A DNA stretch of 64,000 nucleotides from Lamellibrachia satsuma (Eukaryota > Annelida > Polychaeta > Sabellida > Siboglinidae), in assembly GCA_033239005.1 (NCBI GenBank), contig BSQZ01000011.1:1348501-1412500 (forward strand), given 5' to 3'. The translations under genes and the position numbers were made by a program. The notes under the pieces are model-generated. The model saw nothing but the letters and a program-made list of their open reading frames with translations, ran no database searches and was not told the DNA's origin. How positions within the stretch are numbered: position 1 is the stretch's first letter; each line of letters starts with the position of its first letter. Of the stretch, positions 20,376 through 32,829 are shown piece after piece.

Positions 20376-22676
20376 CTACATCTCCAGTGGTCTTATGTTA
20401 CCACCATGTTTCAACTTAGTTATTAACTTATCCCAGAAATCTACCTGCTCTTCTGGGCTGTCTGACCACTTCAAATACGATTTCTCCAAGATACCTACGA
20501 GTGTCCGTGAAATATTTGACCTGGGAAACTCGCGCAGGATAATCGGCACGATGACATCACGACCTTGGGTGATGATGCGGCTGCGTGCAAGATGCATCTC
20601 AAAGAGACACCATTCACTAGCGAGGAATTCTGGAGAAAACACAAGTACGGTATACCGACACTTGTTGATACTCTCCAATATCGTATCCTGGAGAACGCTA
20701 CCTGGCAGAAAGTCGCGTTGGTGGATAATTGTCGAGACATTATTGTCTTCCAATTGCTTCAGTAGTTCGTCACATACCCACGCCCTGTCGCTCGTGTTGT
20801 AGCAGATAAAAGCGTCGCGTTCGTAAACTACAGGTTCCAGCTCAACATCAGAAGACCTGTAAAATACATGTATGCGACTGCAACAACATGCACATTTCCA
20901 GCGGTTCTTGTACGCCACGCAGATCGGCACTGATATGACAATAAGTAAAATCCCTATAGGTAGCAATACAGTCAAATACCAGCCATTATTTGGACGACAT
21001 ATCTTCATAAGCGCTTCACTGTCAAAGTGAAAGAGCAAATTCGTCGAGTTGTCATTGCCGATACAAAACGTGTTATGCTTGTTTAGGAACTTCACCTTGG
21101 ATGTATGAGTCCACGAGACAAAGTCAGCGTTGCTACAGAGGCAGTGGAGTGGATTCCCGCTGATGTCTACTTGCACTTTCGGTATATCATCGAGTTCTTT
21201 ACGTGTCTTAGCAGACAATGTGGGCAGTTTATTGTAGCTCAGATTTAAGACTCTTAGTTTCTTCATTGTGCGCAGATCTACACAAAAATGTGCGAGTGCA
21301 TTTTTCGATAGGTTGAGATGTTGCAACTGTTGAAGTTTTGAAAATTCCTTGGGAGGTATTTGTGTCAGGTTGCATGCAGCTAAGTCGAGAGTCAGTAATT
21401 TGTTGTTGCTTCTGAACATGCGAGTCTCCGTGTCGTTGGCAATGCTATTTCCGATGTCATTTTTTCCGAGCAGTAAAACCGTCAAGTCGTATAGTTGATG
21501 AAATAAATTTGTGGGTATTCTATGCAAGTTATAATTCTGCAAATTAAAGTATTTCAGGGAGTGAACCTGAGCAATGGATACTGTCATCGATGTTGTACAA
21601 CGAAGGTTAGATATGTCGAAATATGTAAACCTTCCAAACAGATCGATAAAACATATACGGAACAGAGGGATTAAGGAATTAGCGATAAGCGTGGAGTTCC
21701 TTAGAGATAGTGATCGTAGTTGTGGTCCAAACGTAATGTTAATGGATTGACTACAGTTATCGTCCACACTCACGGTAAATACCACCTTGATAGAAGTCTT
21801 TGCCACCATGCGGTTCATGTTATTAACATCTACAGTTTTTAAGCGAGGGTGCTCAAAAATGTCCATCCAGAACACAGAAAGAGATTGCGATCCACGTGAA
21901 CCGACAATGACATTTTCATTTAGTGATATGTACTCTAACACGGGAAGTGTGACAGTAAGAGAACCCCAGAAGTAGTCAAGGTTATTGTGGCCAATATCTA
22001 GATGTTTCAACCGGTAACGCACCGACCCGTGGCTGAATAACTCGGTTATGTTGAGTTGAGTTTCTTGGTGCTGCGCTGAATGGATGGCGTACAATACAAG
22101 TTTGTGGAAACGTTTGTTAGTTATGCCTCCCAACAGTCGGCCATAGTCTTCGTAATTCAACACATCGTGTCTGTAACCAACGTATCGGAATGAGAGCGAT
22201 TGCAAAGATATTAGAGGCTTCAGCATATCCTGATGCATGTACTCGAGTTCGGCAAAATTTCCTATGAAAAGAGATTGCAAATTTGTCAAACCACTGAATG
22301 AGTCATTTTCGAAGCGCTTGCAGAATAACCTAGTCATGGCTAGATCAGATATGTTTTCTATGCCACGAAACATGTCTTCATCCCACGTAGCGAGGTGGAG
22401 ATTATCCAACGTCAATTTCTGAATGTTGGGAAGATTGGCAAACTTTAATTTCACCAATAGCTGTTGTTTGGTGCACGTTATCTTCAAATGAATCGCGTTA
22501 CTTGGAATATCCTCTATTGTTCCATTCACTTTGCTGAAATGATGGTGGTCGAAAGACGGCTCACATCCCAGTACGTACGTCTCCCGTTCCCAGTGGCAGT
22601 TGTATCCACTCGGACAAGACCCGGTTGTGGTCTTGAGCAACCAACTGTATATCAGCAGCATGACTGCAGTTGGCAT
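20376..22676 (-). CDS. Toll-like receptor TLR-B, complete (766 aa)
   Basis: Single-exon TLR. Residues 1-19 are a signal peptide, 20-40 a Cys-rich cap (SCPSGYNC...ERETYVLGC), and about 65-505 leucine-rich repeats (LxxLxLxxN forms such as LQHLNLSKNAL and LRVLNLSYNKL). Residues 508-562 are the single LRRCT cysteine cluster (NPLHCLCSNADFVSW), about 566-589 a transmembrane helix (TVLLPIGILLIVISVPICVAY), and 618-766 the TIR domain. The TIR has box 1 (RDAFICYN), box 2 with the BB-loop proline (RDFLPG) and box 3 (FWDKL), so it should be signalling-competent. One cysteine cluster places it with sccTLRs. The ectodomain should bind ligand and the TIR recruit a MyD88-type adaptor (inferred). Several N-x-S/T sites are present. 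Closest relatives in the window are TLR-A and TLR-C. The start is supported by alignment to both. Confidence 0.95.
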   Translation of the reverse strand: MPTAVMLLIYSWLLKTTTGSCPSGYNCHWERETYVLGCEPSFDHHHFSKVNGTIEDIPSNAIHLKITCTKQQLLVKLKFANLPNIQKLTLDNLHLATWDEDMFRGIENISDLAMTRLFCKRFENDSFSGLTNLQSLFIGNFAELEYMHQDMLKPLISLQSLSFRYVGYRHDVLNYEDYGRLLGGITNKRFHKLVLYAIHSAQHQETQLNITELFSHGSVRYRLKHLDIGHNNLDYFWGSLTVTLPVLEYISLNENVIVGSRGSQSLSVFWMDIFEHPRLKTVDVNNMNRMVAKTSIKVVFTVSVDDNCSQSINITFGPQLRSLSLRNSTLIANSLIPLFRICFIDLFGRFTYFDISNLRCTTSMTVSIAQVHSLKYFNLQNYNLHRIPTNLFHQLYDLTVLLLGKNDIGNSIANDTETRMFRSNNKLLTLDLAACNLTQIPPKEFSKLQQLQHLNLSKNALAHFCVDLRTMKKLRVLNLSYNKLPTLSAKTRKELDDIPKVQVDISGNPLHCLCSNADFVSWTHTSKVKFLNKHNTFCIGNDNSTNLLFHFDSEALMKICRPNNGWYLTVLLPIGILLIVISVPICVAYKNRWKCACCCSRIHVFYRSSDVELEPVVYERDAFICYNTSDRAWVCDELLKQLEDNNVSTIIHQRDFLPGSVLQDTILESINKCRYTVLVFSPEFLASEWCLFEMHLARSRIITQGRDVIVPIILREFPRSNISRTLVGILEKSYLKWSDSPEEQVDFWDKLITKLKHGGNIRPLEM

Positions 22677-22717
22677 GGCTGGCGCTGCAGTAAACGTGAA
22701 CGTTCTGCCGAAATTGC

Positions 22718-22729
22718 CTGGAAAACATA
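22718..22729 (-). other. Putative 3' splice site upstream of TLR-B
   Basis: TATGTTTTCCAG on the minus strand ends at 22718, 42 bases before the ATG. Identical to the site before TLR-A. Confidence 0.5.
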
Positions 22730-22825
22730 AAACCTCAATATAGTTAGGTATTTCTTACAATTTCTGAGTCGTTCTCGAATAATTACCTTGGCCTACATTA
22801 TATTGCGTGATTTCATGGATATAAG

Positions 22826-22829
22826 TTTG

Positions 22830-22881
<52 letters not shown>
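22826..22881. repeat. (GCGT)n microsatellite in putative 5'UTR intron of TLR-B
   Basis: About 14 tandem GCGT units, alternating purine-pyrimidine. Similar tracts lie near the 5' ends of TLR-A and TLR-D and 3' of TLR-C. Confidence 0.95.
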
Positions 22882-23789
22882 TATAGGTGTTGTGGATGGG
22901 CTTGCGGATGGATGTTTGTGTTTTTTGGTGCATGGGTGTATGTGAGTGTTCCTCTATCTGTGCCTGTATTATAATCCGTGGATAAATATACATATGGAAG
23001 ATGCTAAAGAATATTTAAGTTCGATCAGCAGATAATTACCAAGAAAAAACAATAGCACATACTTGTGTGTGCACAATTTAAGCAACTAGTCATATATTAC
23101 AAAAGTGGTTACATTGTTGGTAGGCATTTTAAATGCACATAGTTTGTGTGGTGTGGTATATTTTGAAACAACTGGACGTATTCAAACAATGCAGTCACAA
23201 TTCAAGAATAGGACTTTCGTGACTAATCTACATCAGTTGTGACTGCGCCATTGCAATCGCGTGTCCAGTCATCTAACGTGACAAGGCCAAGTCACTCACT
23301 CGGAACAGCATCCAACAGCCCTAGTAAAACACCCAAAGAATCACCCACACAACAATCGGTGAAACGTGGCAGTGTCTGTCACTTCACACGTGAAGCCGCT
23401 AAGTAGTTTTTGCAATAATTAGGTTGGCCATGTCTTTGGCGTTAGAAATACAACTCTTCTTATCTGGCAGCTGGTTGTTTGCTGATATAAAGGATACCAG
23501 CGACACAATACATTTGGCACAGTGTATTGCAATTTTCCTGTGGGTGTCACTCATGGAATAATTGTTGAAGCAAATAATCCGATGGAAACTTGTGTTTTTC
23601 AAAGGCCGAAAGAATGGCATGGAAATACCCCAAAAAAGTGCTTTCTTTTCGAGCTATTCCACTTGATAAGAATGATTTAGAAATACCTTTGTACGTTTCC
23701 ACTAAAGCATCACAACGCAGTTGGCAGTCAAACGTTGCTCTCATATCAGACTGATGCAGCTTTGTATTTATTTGCTCTGGTATAACAAG

Positions 23790-24540
23790 ATTTAACACGA
23801 TTACAAAAGATTGCCATCCAAGGACCCATATGACAAGTGGGCAAGGAAGCTATTGGCTTATCGAGAGTCCTGCAATTTTTCATTGATTTCTAACCCGCCC
23901 TTATGAGATATTTATAAAAAAACTTTAAGCATGTATACGCTGCTAGCATTTACAATAGTTCGGGGGTTCGAACGAAACCCCCTGAGATAATTTGTTTTAA
24001 CTATACAAAATGTCAGAAATCATCCTGTAAATCCTCCGATGATTGTGTATGCACGAACCCTGTTTTCAAAACCGTGAGGGCCGGCCTGAATCTGTTTATA
24101 ATTTGTTCCATTCATGTATTGTCCTCCAACCTACCAACCTACTGTGATCCTTCATTAATGTTGCTTCGTGTCCTGCAGTTCTACTATTTTTCTTAGGTGA
24201 AAACAAATGTCTGCCAATATTTTCATGCCCATTCCATATCATAAAAACTTCAACTTGATATCTTTTTAATCTCCTTTTATCTAAGGTTGTTAAACCACAT
24301 TCGTTTAGGTGTTCTTCATAATTAATTCCCTCTGTTCTGGAGTCATTTTACTTGCTCTCCTCTGTATTCGTTCTAGCGTATCTATATCCTTCTTACGATA
24401 TGGTCTCCAAGCTTGTATACAGTATTCTAAATCAGGCCTAACTATTGCTTTATGCAGGTGATATGTTACATTTCTCCTATTCAACCAAAGCATTTGATTT
24501 CCTTTTGAAACTGCAATACCACAGTGTGCTATTGTTAAGT
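23790..24540 (-). mobile_element. CR1-type LINE 3' remnant, duplicate of 1290-1970
   Basis: The minus strand reads KAIVRPDLEYCIQAWRPYRKKD near 24400, the C-terminal region of CR1 ORF2. The left end retains ACAAGATTTAACACGATTAC, resembling the 3'-terminal repeats of the full CR1 at 34500-34530. It holds the same ~165-bp internal insert with GGGTTCGAACGAAACCC as copy 1. Confidence 0.8.
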
Positions 24541-26695
24541 GAACACAGGTGCGGGGACCGCGATATGTTTACATTATAAAAATAAGGTACTATTCCCACC
24601 AGCATCAATTTCCACCGATACTCTGTTTCTGTGTGTCGGCTAGTGTTTCAAATTGCCAAGCTGAGATACTTCCGGTGACACGGTTGGTTCTGTTGATGGA
24701 AAAAAGTCGTCCAGGTTGCCACCTGGTAACTGACAGGCAATGTAGACTCTTGAGAACAGAGAACCGCCACTCTTCATGGAAGAAACTTGCAGGCTTGCCT
24801 GGACTTTTCTCTCGGGGGAGGCCGGCTCTGAATTAGGGGTAGATCGTTCCAGCGGACGATCAGCCATGAATGTCTGATACTGTCGCTGTCCGCTCTCCTA
24901 GACATGGCGAACAGTAGATATCACAAATGGGTCGACGATTTCTCTTGTGCCCAACAGGACGTTGCTTTCCTCCATGAATGGGTTGCCCAGTTCGTCCATC
25001 TTATCAACCAGACGTTTGACATGTTAATCACCTCCAAGCTCGTAGTACCAGGTAATCTTCACATGCATTCCCCCGATGGATGCATCATATTCTGCAGACA
25101 ACTTCACCAGTCATGACCTAGCCACCGTCCAGCGTCTGAGAGTTTGAATGACACCAACAGCTCCACTCTCATTCTTCGAAGCAACATTGTTTTATTCTTC
25201 TGCCTGGTCACCTGACCTGGAGCATGTCTCGTGTGTGGGCTGGCACCCATCTCGCGTAGTGGGTATGGTCCAAGCTGAAGAACCACAGAGCAATCTGTGT
25301 CAGGCAGCCCACGTACACAGGAACGTTGTCGCCCGCAGCGACCTGACATTTGTTAAGACGGGGATCTCCAACGGAAGAGCCTGAAAAGAACTGGGGAATC
25401 TCTTGATACCGTTGACCACACCTGTCGTTAAATGACTCTGATTGGCCAAATGGGGGATCTACCGGTTTCTTTTAAGATAATAAATATTTGGGATTAGCCC
25501 TATTTAGTCTTATAAGCGAATCATATATCCTAGATATGTATTAAAACATAATAAAGCCATTACGTTATTATATTGTTGTGTTACATTTTGTCCCAGTGGT
25601 AAAATATTATATGCTACAATTTACTCCGATGACTATTAAAAATCGTGGTGTAAATTGTAACACTTTAGTAGACCTCATTAAAGCATATATTTGTGCAAAT
25701 GTACGATGGATTCCGCATATATTCAAATACGTACTATATGCGGGAGATATGTGTGGTTTCGTTGGCATTGGAAACATTTCGATCGGGTAAAAATCCGAAC
25801 CGCAATACTCAAATATGCTGTATTTGCTACAACTAGCCCCGGTCTCCCCAAATGAGAATTATTTCCGGGAAAACATGTGTCTTCTGATCAAATCTGACAA
25901 TGAATTTTATTAAATTTGTTAAATGTTCTCGTTTTAGTAGACATACATGTGCTAGAATATAATTATAGACGACTTCCACATATGTTATATATCCTAACGG
26001 TGTTCACATCCATGGGAAATTAGTTCTCTAAAAATGGTATTATGGTTTCGAGGAATTAAATCTCCAAAAGGGGCTTATTGTTTTATCTGTGTGGGTCACT
26101 AACATGAGTAGCCATATATCGTGTGAGTGACACCCCCCCCCCGCCCGGGTAATCTCCTCTGCACAATCAAAATTCTTTTCAGGTCGGATTCTTACCGCAA
26201 GTAACACATTGAAATCAACTGACAAACGTATGCGGTGCTTCCCACCTCCCTATGACTAACAAAGGCACATAGCCATTATGTGGGCATGTTACAATGTTGC
26301 CTAACTTTCGCGTTGGAAAAGGGCGGGAATATGAAAGAGCTAAATTGGTTACACAGCTGGCCTCACCTGGGCAGCAGTGACGACATTCACGCCTGTACCA
26401 CGTGGGACATTGCCGTATCGGTTCACCGATGTAACAACAAGGCGGGTCTAGTGTTGTACCTACACAAAATATATGTTAAAAGAGATTGAAATTCCGGCCA
26501 AAACGCAAACACCGGAAAACACAACAAATACAACCGACTGATTGTGGCATGCAGACATTAACAATAATTATAAACATTTTATTTGCTGCCAAATTACCTA
26601 AATGCAAATAATATATATTTCGTAGCTCTAACAATAAATTTGAGGTAACACTTGCAGAAAACGTTAACATAAACATAATAAAATAATGTTGAAAC

Positions 26696-26697
<2 letters not shown>

Positions 26698-26779
<82 letters not shown>
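26698..26779. repeat. (TA)n microsatellite
   Basis: Pure TA tract absent from the corresponding site in copy 1 (near 4020-4030). Confidence 0.98.
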
Positions 26780-26784
<5 letters not shown>

Positions 26785-27484
26785 GTAATACTTGATATAC
26801 AGATCCTTTCCCAAAATTGCGTTTCAATTTTTTTTTACATTTAAATGGCCACTGCTACAGAAGAAGTGATGAACCATTCAAGAACCGTCATGTGGCAGCC
26901 AGGACATGAAAGAGCAAGCTACGGCAGACCAGTCTTTAAATGTAACGGCCGTCTAAAAGAAGATATGGGACTAGAGCCTGTATAGTTGCAAATGACAACG
27001 AGAGATAGAAGCAAATGTTGGAGCCAAAGAGGTCGACCTTAGTGGCCGACATGGGTGCGTGGTGTGAACTAAGTTGCTATTATTTTGTGCAGGTAAAACC
27101 TAGTTATTCTCGCATAGACCTCTCCTATGTGATACATCCATTACGTCTAAACAATACTTTTATTTTGATGCATAATAACTCACTAGTTAGTTGCAATTCG
27201 AGGATTAACCCCATGACTAATAGTCACAGTTGCGGTAATTTCCCTAAACCACTTGATTAATACAGAACAAGCAAAGACGATGTTGCACTACCTTCTTGAG
27301 TATCAAACTGTTTTATGTGCACTTGTTCTATTTATGTATTTAACCTTTTAAAGGAACACATTTCTACGCAGTAATTGTTCATTTTGTTCGAGCCTATATT
27401 AAGTAGCCAGAAGCCGCGTTATTAAGATACATTTGACGATTCAGTAGGTCATACATAATAGTGAGATTCGGTTATATATGCGTT

Positions 27485-28250
27485 TATTTTTTCTTTCTTT
27501 CTTTATAATACTGCAGGTGCCCTGAGTATCGAGGAGTAAATTCTGCATGGGAAATAGCTTGCGGAACGAGCCCTTTTCCAATGATTTAACAGGCAGCGGT
27601 TTAAAGCTAAGCTAAAAGAATAAAAAAGTTAACACTCGATAAAAGACAATGTCAATTATCTGTTTTGATGATTATATGTGGTACCCCATCCAATCCGTCA
27701 GTGAAGACCTGAATGACGGTAAGGATGTAGCTGATGATGCATTTATAGGTACACTGTTCCAGAGTCTTATTCGTGATGGGAAGGAATGTAGGTATGTGTC
27801 AGTTCGAGGATTGGGGATTTGGAGCTTCGCTTGATGTCCGCTAGAGCTGCGGTTGCTGGGCAGAAGAAGTGCTGCAGGGTTCACATCGACAAGTCCGTTG
27901 ATGATTTTATGCATAATGCTGACTTTGTCTGATGTTCTCCTAGACCGTGGGCTTTCAAGTCGGGGCTGTACGACCAATGCAAGGGCACTAGAAGCAGAGC
28001 TGAAGTCGTGAAGGATGCGGCAATCTGGGCGTCGTTGCACCATCTCCAGTGAAGATTTAAAATGTTGCTGGTGGGGATCCAACACCACCGTCTTGGTGTT
28101 GTAAAGTATAGTGTCATCGGCGAAGAGACGTGTTGTGGACTTAATACCGTCACCAAGATCGCTGATGTAGATAGGAAATAATATGGGACCAAGGACAGAG
28201 CCCTGAGGAACTCCAGACGTGACTTCGCCAGTGTTCGAGTGTTGACCTTC
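27485..28250 (-). mobile_element. LINE fragment inserted only in duplication copy 2
   Basis: The minus-strand ORF contains EVTSGVPQGSVLGPILFPIY and RLFADDTILYNTKT (RT palm with FADD box). It then jumps directly to a C-terminal segment (IRLWNSVPINASS, SFRSSLTDWMGYHI), so it is internally deleted as well as 5'-truncated. The 3' end is an A-rich AAAGAAAG tail at 27485-27505. Copy 1 preserves the uninterrupted site at about 4712-4722; a short CGTTT-type duplication may flank the insert. Jockey/L2-like by sequence style; the clade is uncertain. Confidence 0.85.
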
Positions 28251-29190
28251 AACGTTTTGCAACGTCAAGAAACCATATGACAAAAAAGGGAGCAGTTGCC
28301 ACTTTAGCTGCTGCTCTCGTCGACTATTTTTCTGGCAGCTGGTGTCATCACAATTAGTACACAGTGTTGCATTAGGACGAAGCAATGCAGACGTGCTCGG
28401 TCTAGTAACATGGGTGAACACTCTCTCGTCCGATTCCGTTCGATTGTGTCAGGCTGTTCTGAGCCATGCAGTACCCACCTGGTAATAGTCGCCCTGCCAG
28501 TGATAGGTTCCCGCCAGCACACGCACACAAGACTTTCACAAAGCGTTTCACCTGTTGTGAAACATGTGGATTTTAAATTGTATTGTGCCCATAAGTACAG
28601 GACATGTGCTATAAATATACACTCGCGCACGTCGCACAACCAACACAACAGCAGTGCGTCACGGCTGATTGCTTTTCTGGGTTGCGTTCGCAGTCGTACC
28701 AAGACTGCAGGGTTCAGCCTCCTGTTACATTTCCCATTGGTGACCATGTTAACGTTTTGCACGATTATAAGAAAATGGGACCATAAAAAAATTCTGAAAC
28801 TTCTTTCTCATTGACATGCTGGTCGAGTTTTGTCAAAATCACGTATTTGTAACTCTTTTAAAACAGCTGAACGTGCCACACCCGTCAATATGTACCAATT
28901 TGTGCATAAATTACTACGCACACGTGCCATGTGGCAAAAATATTCCCAAAAATCCTTCCGCCTATTTAAATCATCTAAAAATCCACGGTTACACTGCTAA
29001 CATGTTCTACCAACAAACTTGCCAATGTGTGTGCTCAAATGCAGTTATGTCAGATGATATATGATTTTTAAAACTAGACATATCTAAAATTACTGTGCCC
29101 TACATTCGTCGAAGTCTAACTGAGGCACGATCCCTGCTACTGCCGTGTTCTCGCTTCTCAACGAATGATTGATTACGTTACCTAACCTAA

Positions 29191-29215
29191 GCGACTCGAG
29201 TCGGACTCGAGTCGC
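29191..29215. repeat. 25-bp near-perfect palindrome
   Basis: GCGACTCGAGTC, a central G, then GACTCGAGTCGC. It lies in a short insert absent from duplication copy 1. Confidence 0.9.
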
Positions 29216-29606
29216 CCATTTTCATGACTCGCTACTTCACTTGGAAATCATATGTCTCCGGGTTCTAGTCATCTTGCTGGCGTTTCGAAGTTTGAGCAAT
29301 TTCGTGTACTCCACGTTGCTTTAGTTCAGTCAGCTGTATAAATGAGTACATGGCTATATATTGTGGTGGGTATATGAACGAACAGTCTTTGCACAGTAAT
29401 TGCTAGATGCTTCCGAGAGAAGTTGAGTTGGCGTTGGAATGAAGAGGTCTTCCAGGTTGTGAAGTGTAAAACGCTTTGAACAGCCCCAAGGACTGGATAC
29501 CGCGTTATATAAGAACGTATCATTACACGTTTTACATTGCAGTTACATTGATAACAATATATGTAAATCTCACGTAAATCTCATTTCGATATTTCCATTC
29601 ACGTGG

Positions 29607-29721
<115 letters not shown>

Positions 29722-31610
29722 TATATGTACGCACTGAGCAGAGCGTTCAGGGGATCGACCAACGAAGTTATTATTACTTTCGTCAATGACGTTGTGCGTA
29801 AACACAACTAGTGGGTTCACTCATGATGCTCGACACACAGCCCTCGTGACAGCCCCCATGTCTGCCACCCAGATTGATCATGATATGGATATGTATAGTG
29901 GTGCTTTGTTCCGGCGTCTGAGTCATATTATTTGGAGATCGTTACATAAATCGTCTCTTTAGCTGAGCCATTGTCCGATCACAAAGCTACGTTACTCATG
30001 CGTTGTATGCTGTCATCAATTATGGTTACTTGGGTGGTGTTGCATCTATACCCGTGAACACTCACTGGCTGTCTAAGCAAAACGTGAATTAGCAACAAGG
30101 ACGCAGGAGCAGGTGTTTGAGATCCTTGAGTGCCTTGCGAGAAGTGTTTCATTGAAGCTGTTAGAGAAGCGATTGTCACCAATGACACAATGTTAATGTT
30201 ATTGGTTTAAGAAAGTTCAGTGTATGTTCAGATATCATAATAAAGCAGCGACCGGATATATCGTAGTGACATCATGCACTATTCAGAGAAGCTTTGGAGC
30301 TTTGATCTGAATTGTACTGAAAATTACGTCAGTGTGTTCCAAGTAATTTGTGACATATAACCATTAGACCAATTTTTTTTTTCTAGATTCCGGAATAAAA
30401 AATGTCACAGATTATGTACGCCTATACATTAGCATTGGCGTAATGCTAATGTATAATAATTACTTGTTTATTAAAGTTTGGCATTAGGATGTAGGCGTTG
30501 TGGAGAGGTCAAGTTTTAGCAGAAAATGACACGTATCAGTTTATGATGGCCACATATTGTAAACCCCCCCCCCACACACCCCTCTACAATGACTCAAGTC
30601 AGGTGCTCGACATGGCCATTACTGCCAAAGTTTATTCATCGTAATTTGTTGGATGGCAACTGAAGCCGACGAAACAGCGAGAAAAAATGCAACGATGACG
30701 CATTTGTAGAACCTGTTTTCAATAACGTGTACTGGTGTCCTTCTTCCTTGTTGCCCGCTCACATTACACTTTTACAGACAGCCAGGATGTTCGTTGGTAT
30801 AATGTCAACCACGCCTGTTAACGACTGTTAATTATCCACATGGCTTCAGCTATGTAGGTTTATAATTAGGCAACTGTTCGCCGGTATCGCAATAATACAA
30901 CTCAAACTCTGCATGTAACGATACAAACGTCCACAGTATTCCACTGCAGTTTATGAAACGGGTTCCTTGGAGTTTCATACAAAATATAAAAAATCTTTAC
31001 ACTTGATGACGTGGAGTTGTTGTCGTGGGTGTATAAAAGCAGCACTTGCCTATTTTTTGCTTTTAGTTTCGGCACAAGAACAACATGTGCTCAGCGGTGA
31101 ACACGTTGGTTTGGAATCAATTTACAGCGCATGATTTCCTATGACCCTTCTATATATCGTAGTGTTATAATTATAAAGTTGCACATATTTATAATATAAC
31201 CGATGAAACCTTAATTTTAGTTGTACATTGATAAGCGATTCTCAGCAAGTGTAGTCTTGTTAAGACTGTTTAGCTACAGAACCGTTCATCCGTGACCGGC
31301 TTACACGTGGTGCGTTGTAAACAAGTATTGTGTGGGCCGTGCGCATGTGTGTGTATTTATAGCACATGACGTTTACTTAACACATATAACACGAACCAAG
31401 CGTTACAAACAAACCCAGTGAAGCGGTTCCTGGTTGCCTTGTGTACAGTCTGGAATATCAAACACGCAGGAATCAGTTAGAGCCGACACATGTTACCATT
31501 TGGGTACTGACGTAGAAGAAAGCAAAGACATCGACCAGAAGCGGACGGGGTCAGTAGTCAGTCGTGTTTCTACAACCGACGCCTACTTCGTCTGCACAGC
31601 TTGTTAAGGT

Positions 31611-31775
31611 CAGTGGCGCATTTAGGACTTCGAAGGTTGGCAGGGGCAAATCTCGAGGTGCCAAGAATGTGGTAGCGGTTTTTAATATGGACAGTATTCG
31701 CGTTTAGTGTGGAAACATATTATCCCAAAACTAACATTAGGAGGCTTGGCCCAATGACCCCTAAATACGCCACTG
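31611..31775. mobile_element. 165-bp hAT MITE with perfect 8-bp target duplication
   Basis: Terminal inverted repeats CAGTGGCGCATTTAGG (31611) and CCTAAATACGCCACTG (ending 31775), flanked by identical GTTAAGGT at 31603-31610 and 31776-31783. CAGTGGCG termini and an 8-bp duplication are classic for hAT elements. No coding capacity. The perfect target duplication suggests a fairly young insertion. Confidence 0.93.
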
Positions 31776-31783
31776 GTTAAGGT

Positions 31784-32430
31784 GTAATTGTAACCGACGA
31801 ACTGTTTGAGACTACACCCGCCAACAGACAGGGTGTAAGCCAGCAAGATCTCCAGTTTCAAATAATGTCCTCTTAGTCAGACTGTCGCTTGACGACATAC
31901 GTTTATTTGTTTTAATTATTTTACTTGATTACCGTCATTTTATGTATTAAGTAATACAATTTTGTTTTATTGTACATTTATATTTTAATAATATTTTAAA
32001 GCTGTGTTTTATAGTCTCTCACAACTCGCCTGCTATGTGTATTTTTTATGTTTTGTATTTTAATGCATTTGCATATGGAGTGAGATTTTAATAAAATGTT
32101 TAATTTCTCGTTTACTTACGTTACAATGAACACTAAATGGGCAGCACCAAAGGAATCTTAACAACGAGGTTACCATACTACTGAATACAGGCAATGTGTT
32201 TTGTGATGTGGTTGACCCATTTGCTATGCTCTCATTGTCTGGACAAACTCATGACATTTCCACGTTCAGCTCAGATAGGTTTGGGCCAATTTTCTCTTTT
32301 GGAACAATCTTCATAGGAACTTTCTATATTCCGCAATGACACCCTTACAATGTACACATATTCATGTAAACTAACACCCAAGTTATATGACCAAGGAGCT
32401 GTGGGGGAAGGAAACTGCGCTTAACAAATG
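31784..32430. other. AT-rich intergenic DNA, no gene seen
   Basis: AT-rich with poly-T and TTTTAAT runs. No ORF or repeat that I can assign. Confidence 0.5.
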
Positions 32431-32499
32431 ATTCCAAGTTGGCTACAGCAATCCCTTTTGTTAGTCGTGCACATGTGAAAGTAAGGATCATTGACCTGA

Positions 32500-32650
32500 T
32501 CGAAGGAATAATAGTAGACACCCTACATGTAAAACTGTTGGAGAAATGTGGGCCTCTGCCTAAAGTGAAAATGATCGAAGGAATAATAGTATACACCCTA
32601 CATGTAAAACTGGTGGAGATATGTGGGCCTCTGCCTAAAGTGAAAATGAA
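32500..32650 (+). repeat. ~78-bp tandem duplication with open frame
   Basis: Two consecutive units containing GAAGGAATAATAGTA, CACCCTACATGTAAAACT and GGGCCTCTGCCTAAAGTG differ at only a few bases. The plus frame repeats EGIIV.TLHVKL and CGPLPKVKM. The unit length keeps frame, but no family is recognised. It lies just upstream of a possible gypsy RT relic, so it may be retrotransposon-derived. Confidence 0.8.
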
Positions 32651-32742
32651 ACGAGGTAGCACATAAGAAAAACTCAAAAGACAGGGATTCCACGACGAGG
32701 AAGTATGACATATTACAGTAAGCAGGAAGACGATTTGTGAAT

Positions 32743-32801
32743 GTGATTAATTGAAAGCTCTTCAGATGTAACAAACATCTGAAGAGCTTTCAGTTAATCA
32801 C
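32743..32801. repeat. 27-bp-arm hairpin
   Basis: Arms 32743-32769 and 32775-32801 pair with one mismatch around a 5-nt AACAA loop (core AAAGCTCTTCAGATGT). Pairing may extend outward imperfectly through AGGAAGA-type sequence on both sides. Confidence 0.95.
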
Positions 32802-32829
32802 GATCACCATTCTTCCTCCTGCCAAAGCT

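Noticed and set aside
20395..22730. Plus-strand frames of 60-135 residues inside TLR-B
   Set aside because: Antisense shadows of the TLR coding exon; the same applies within TLR-C, TLR-D and TLR-E.
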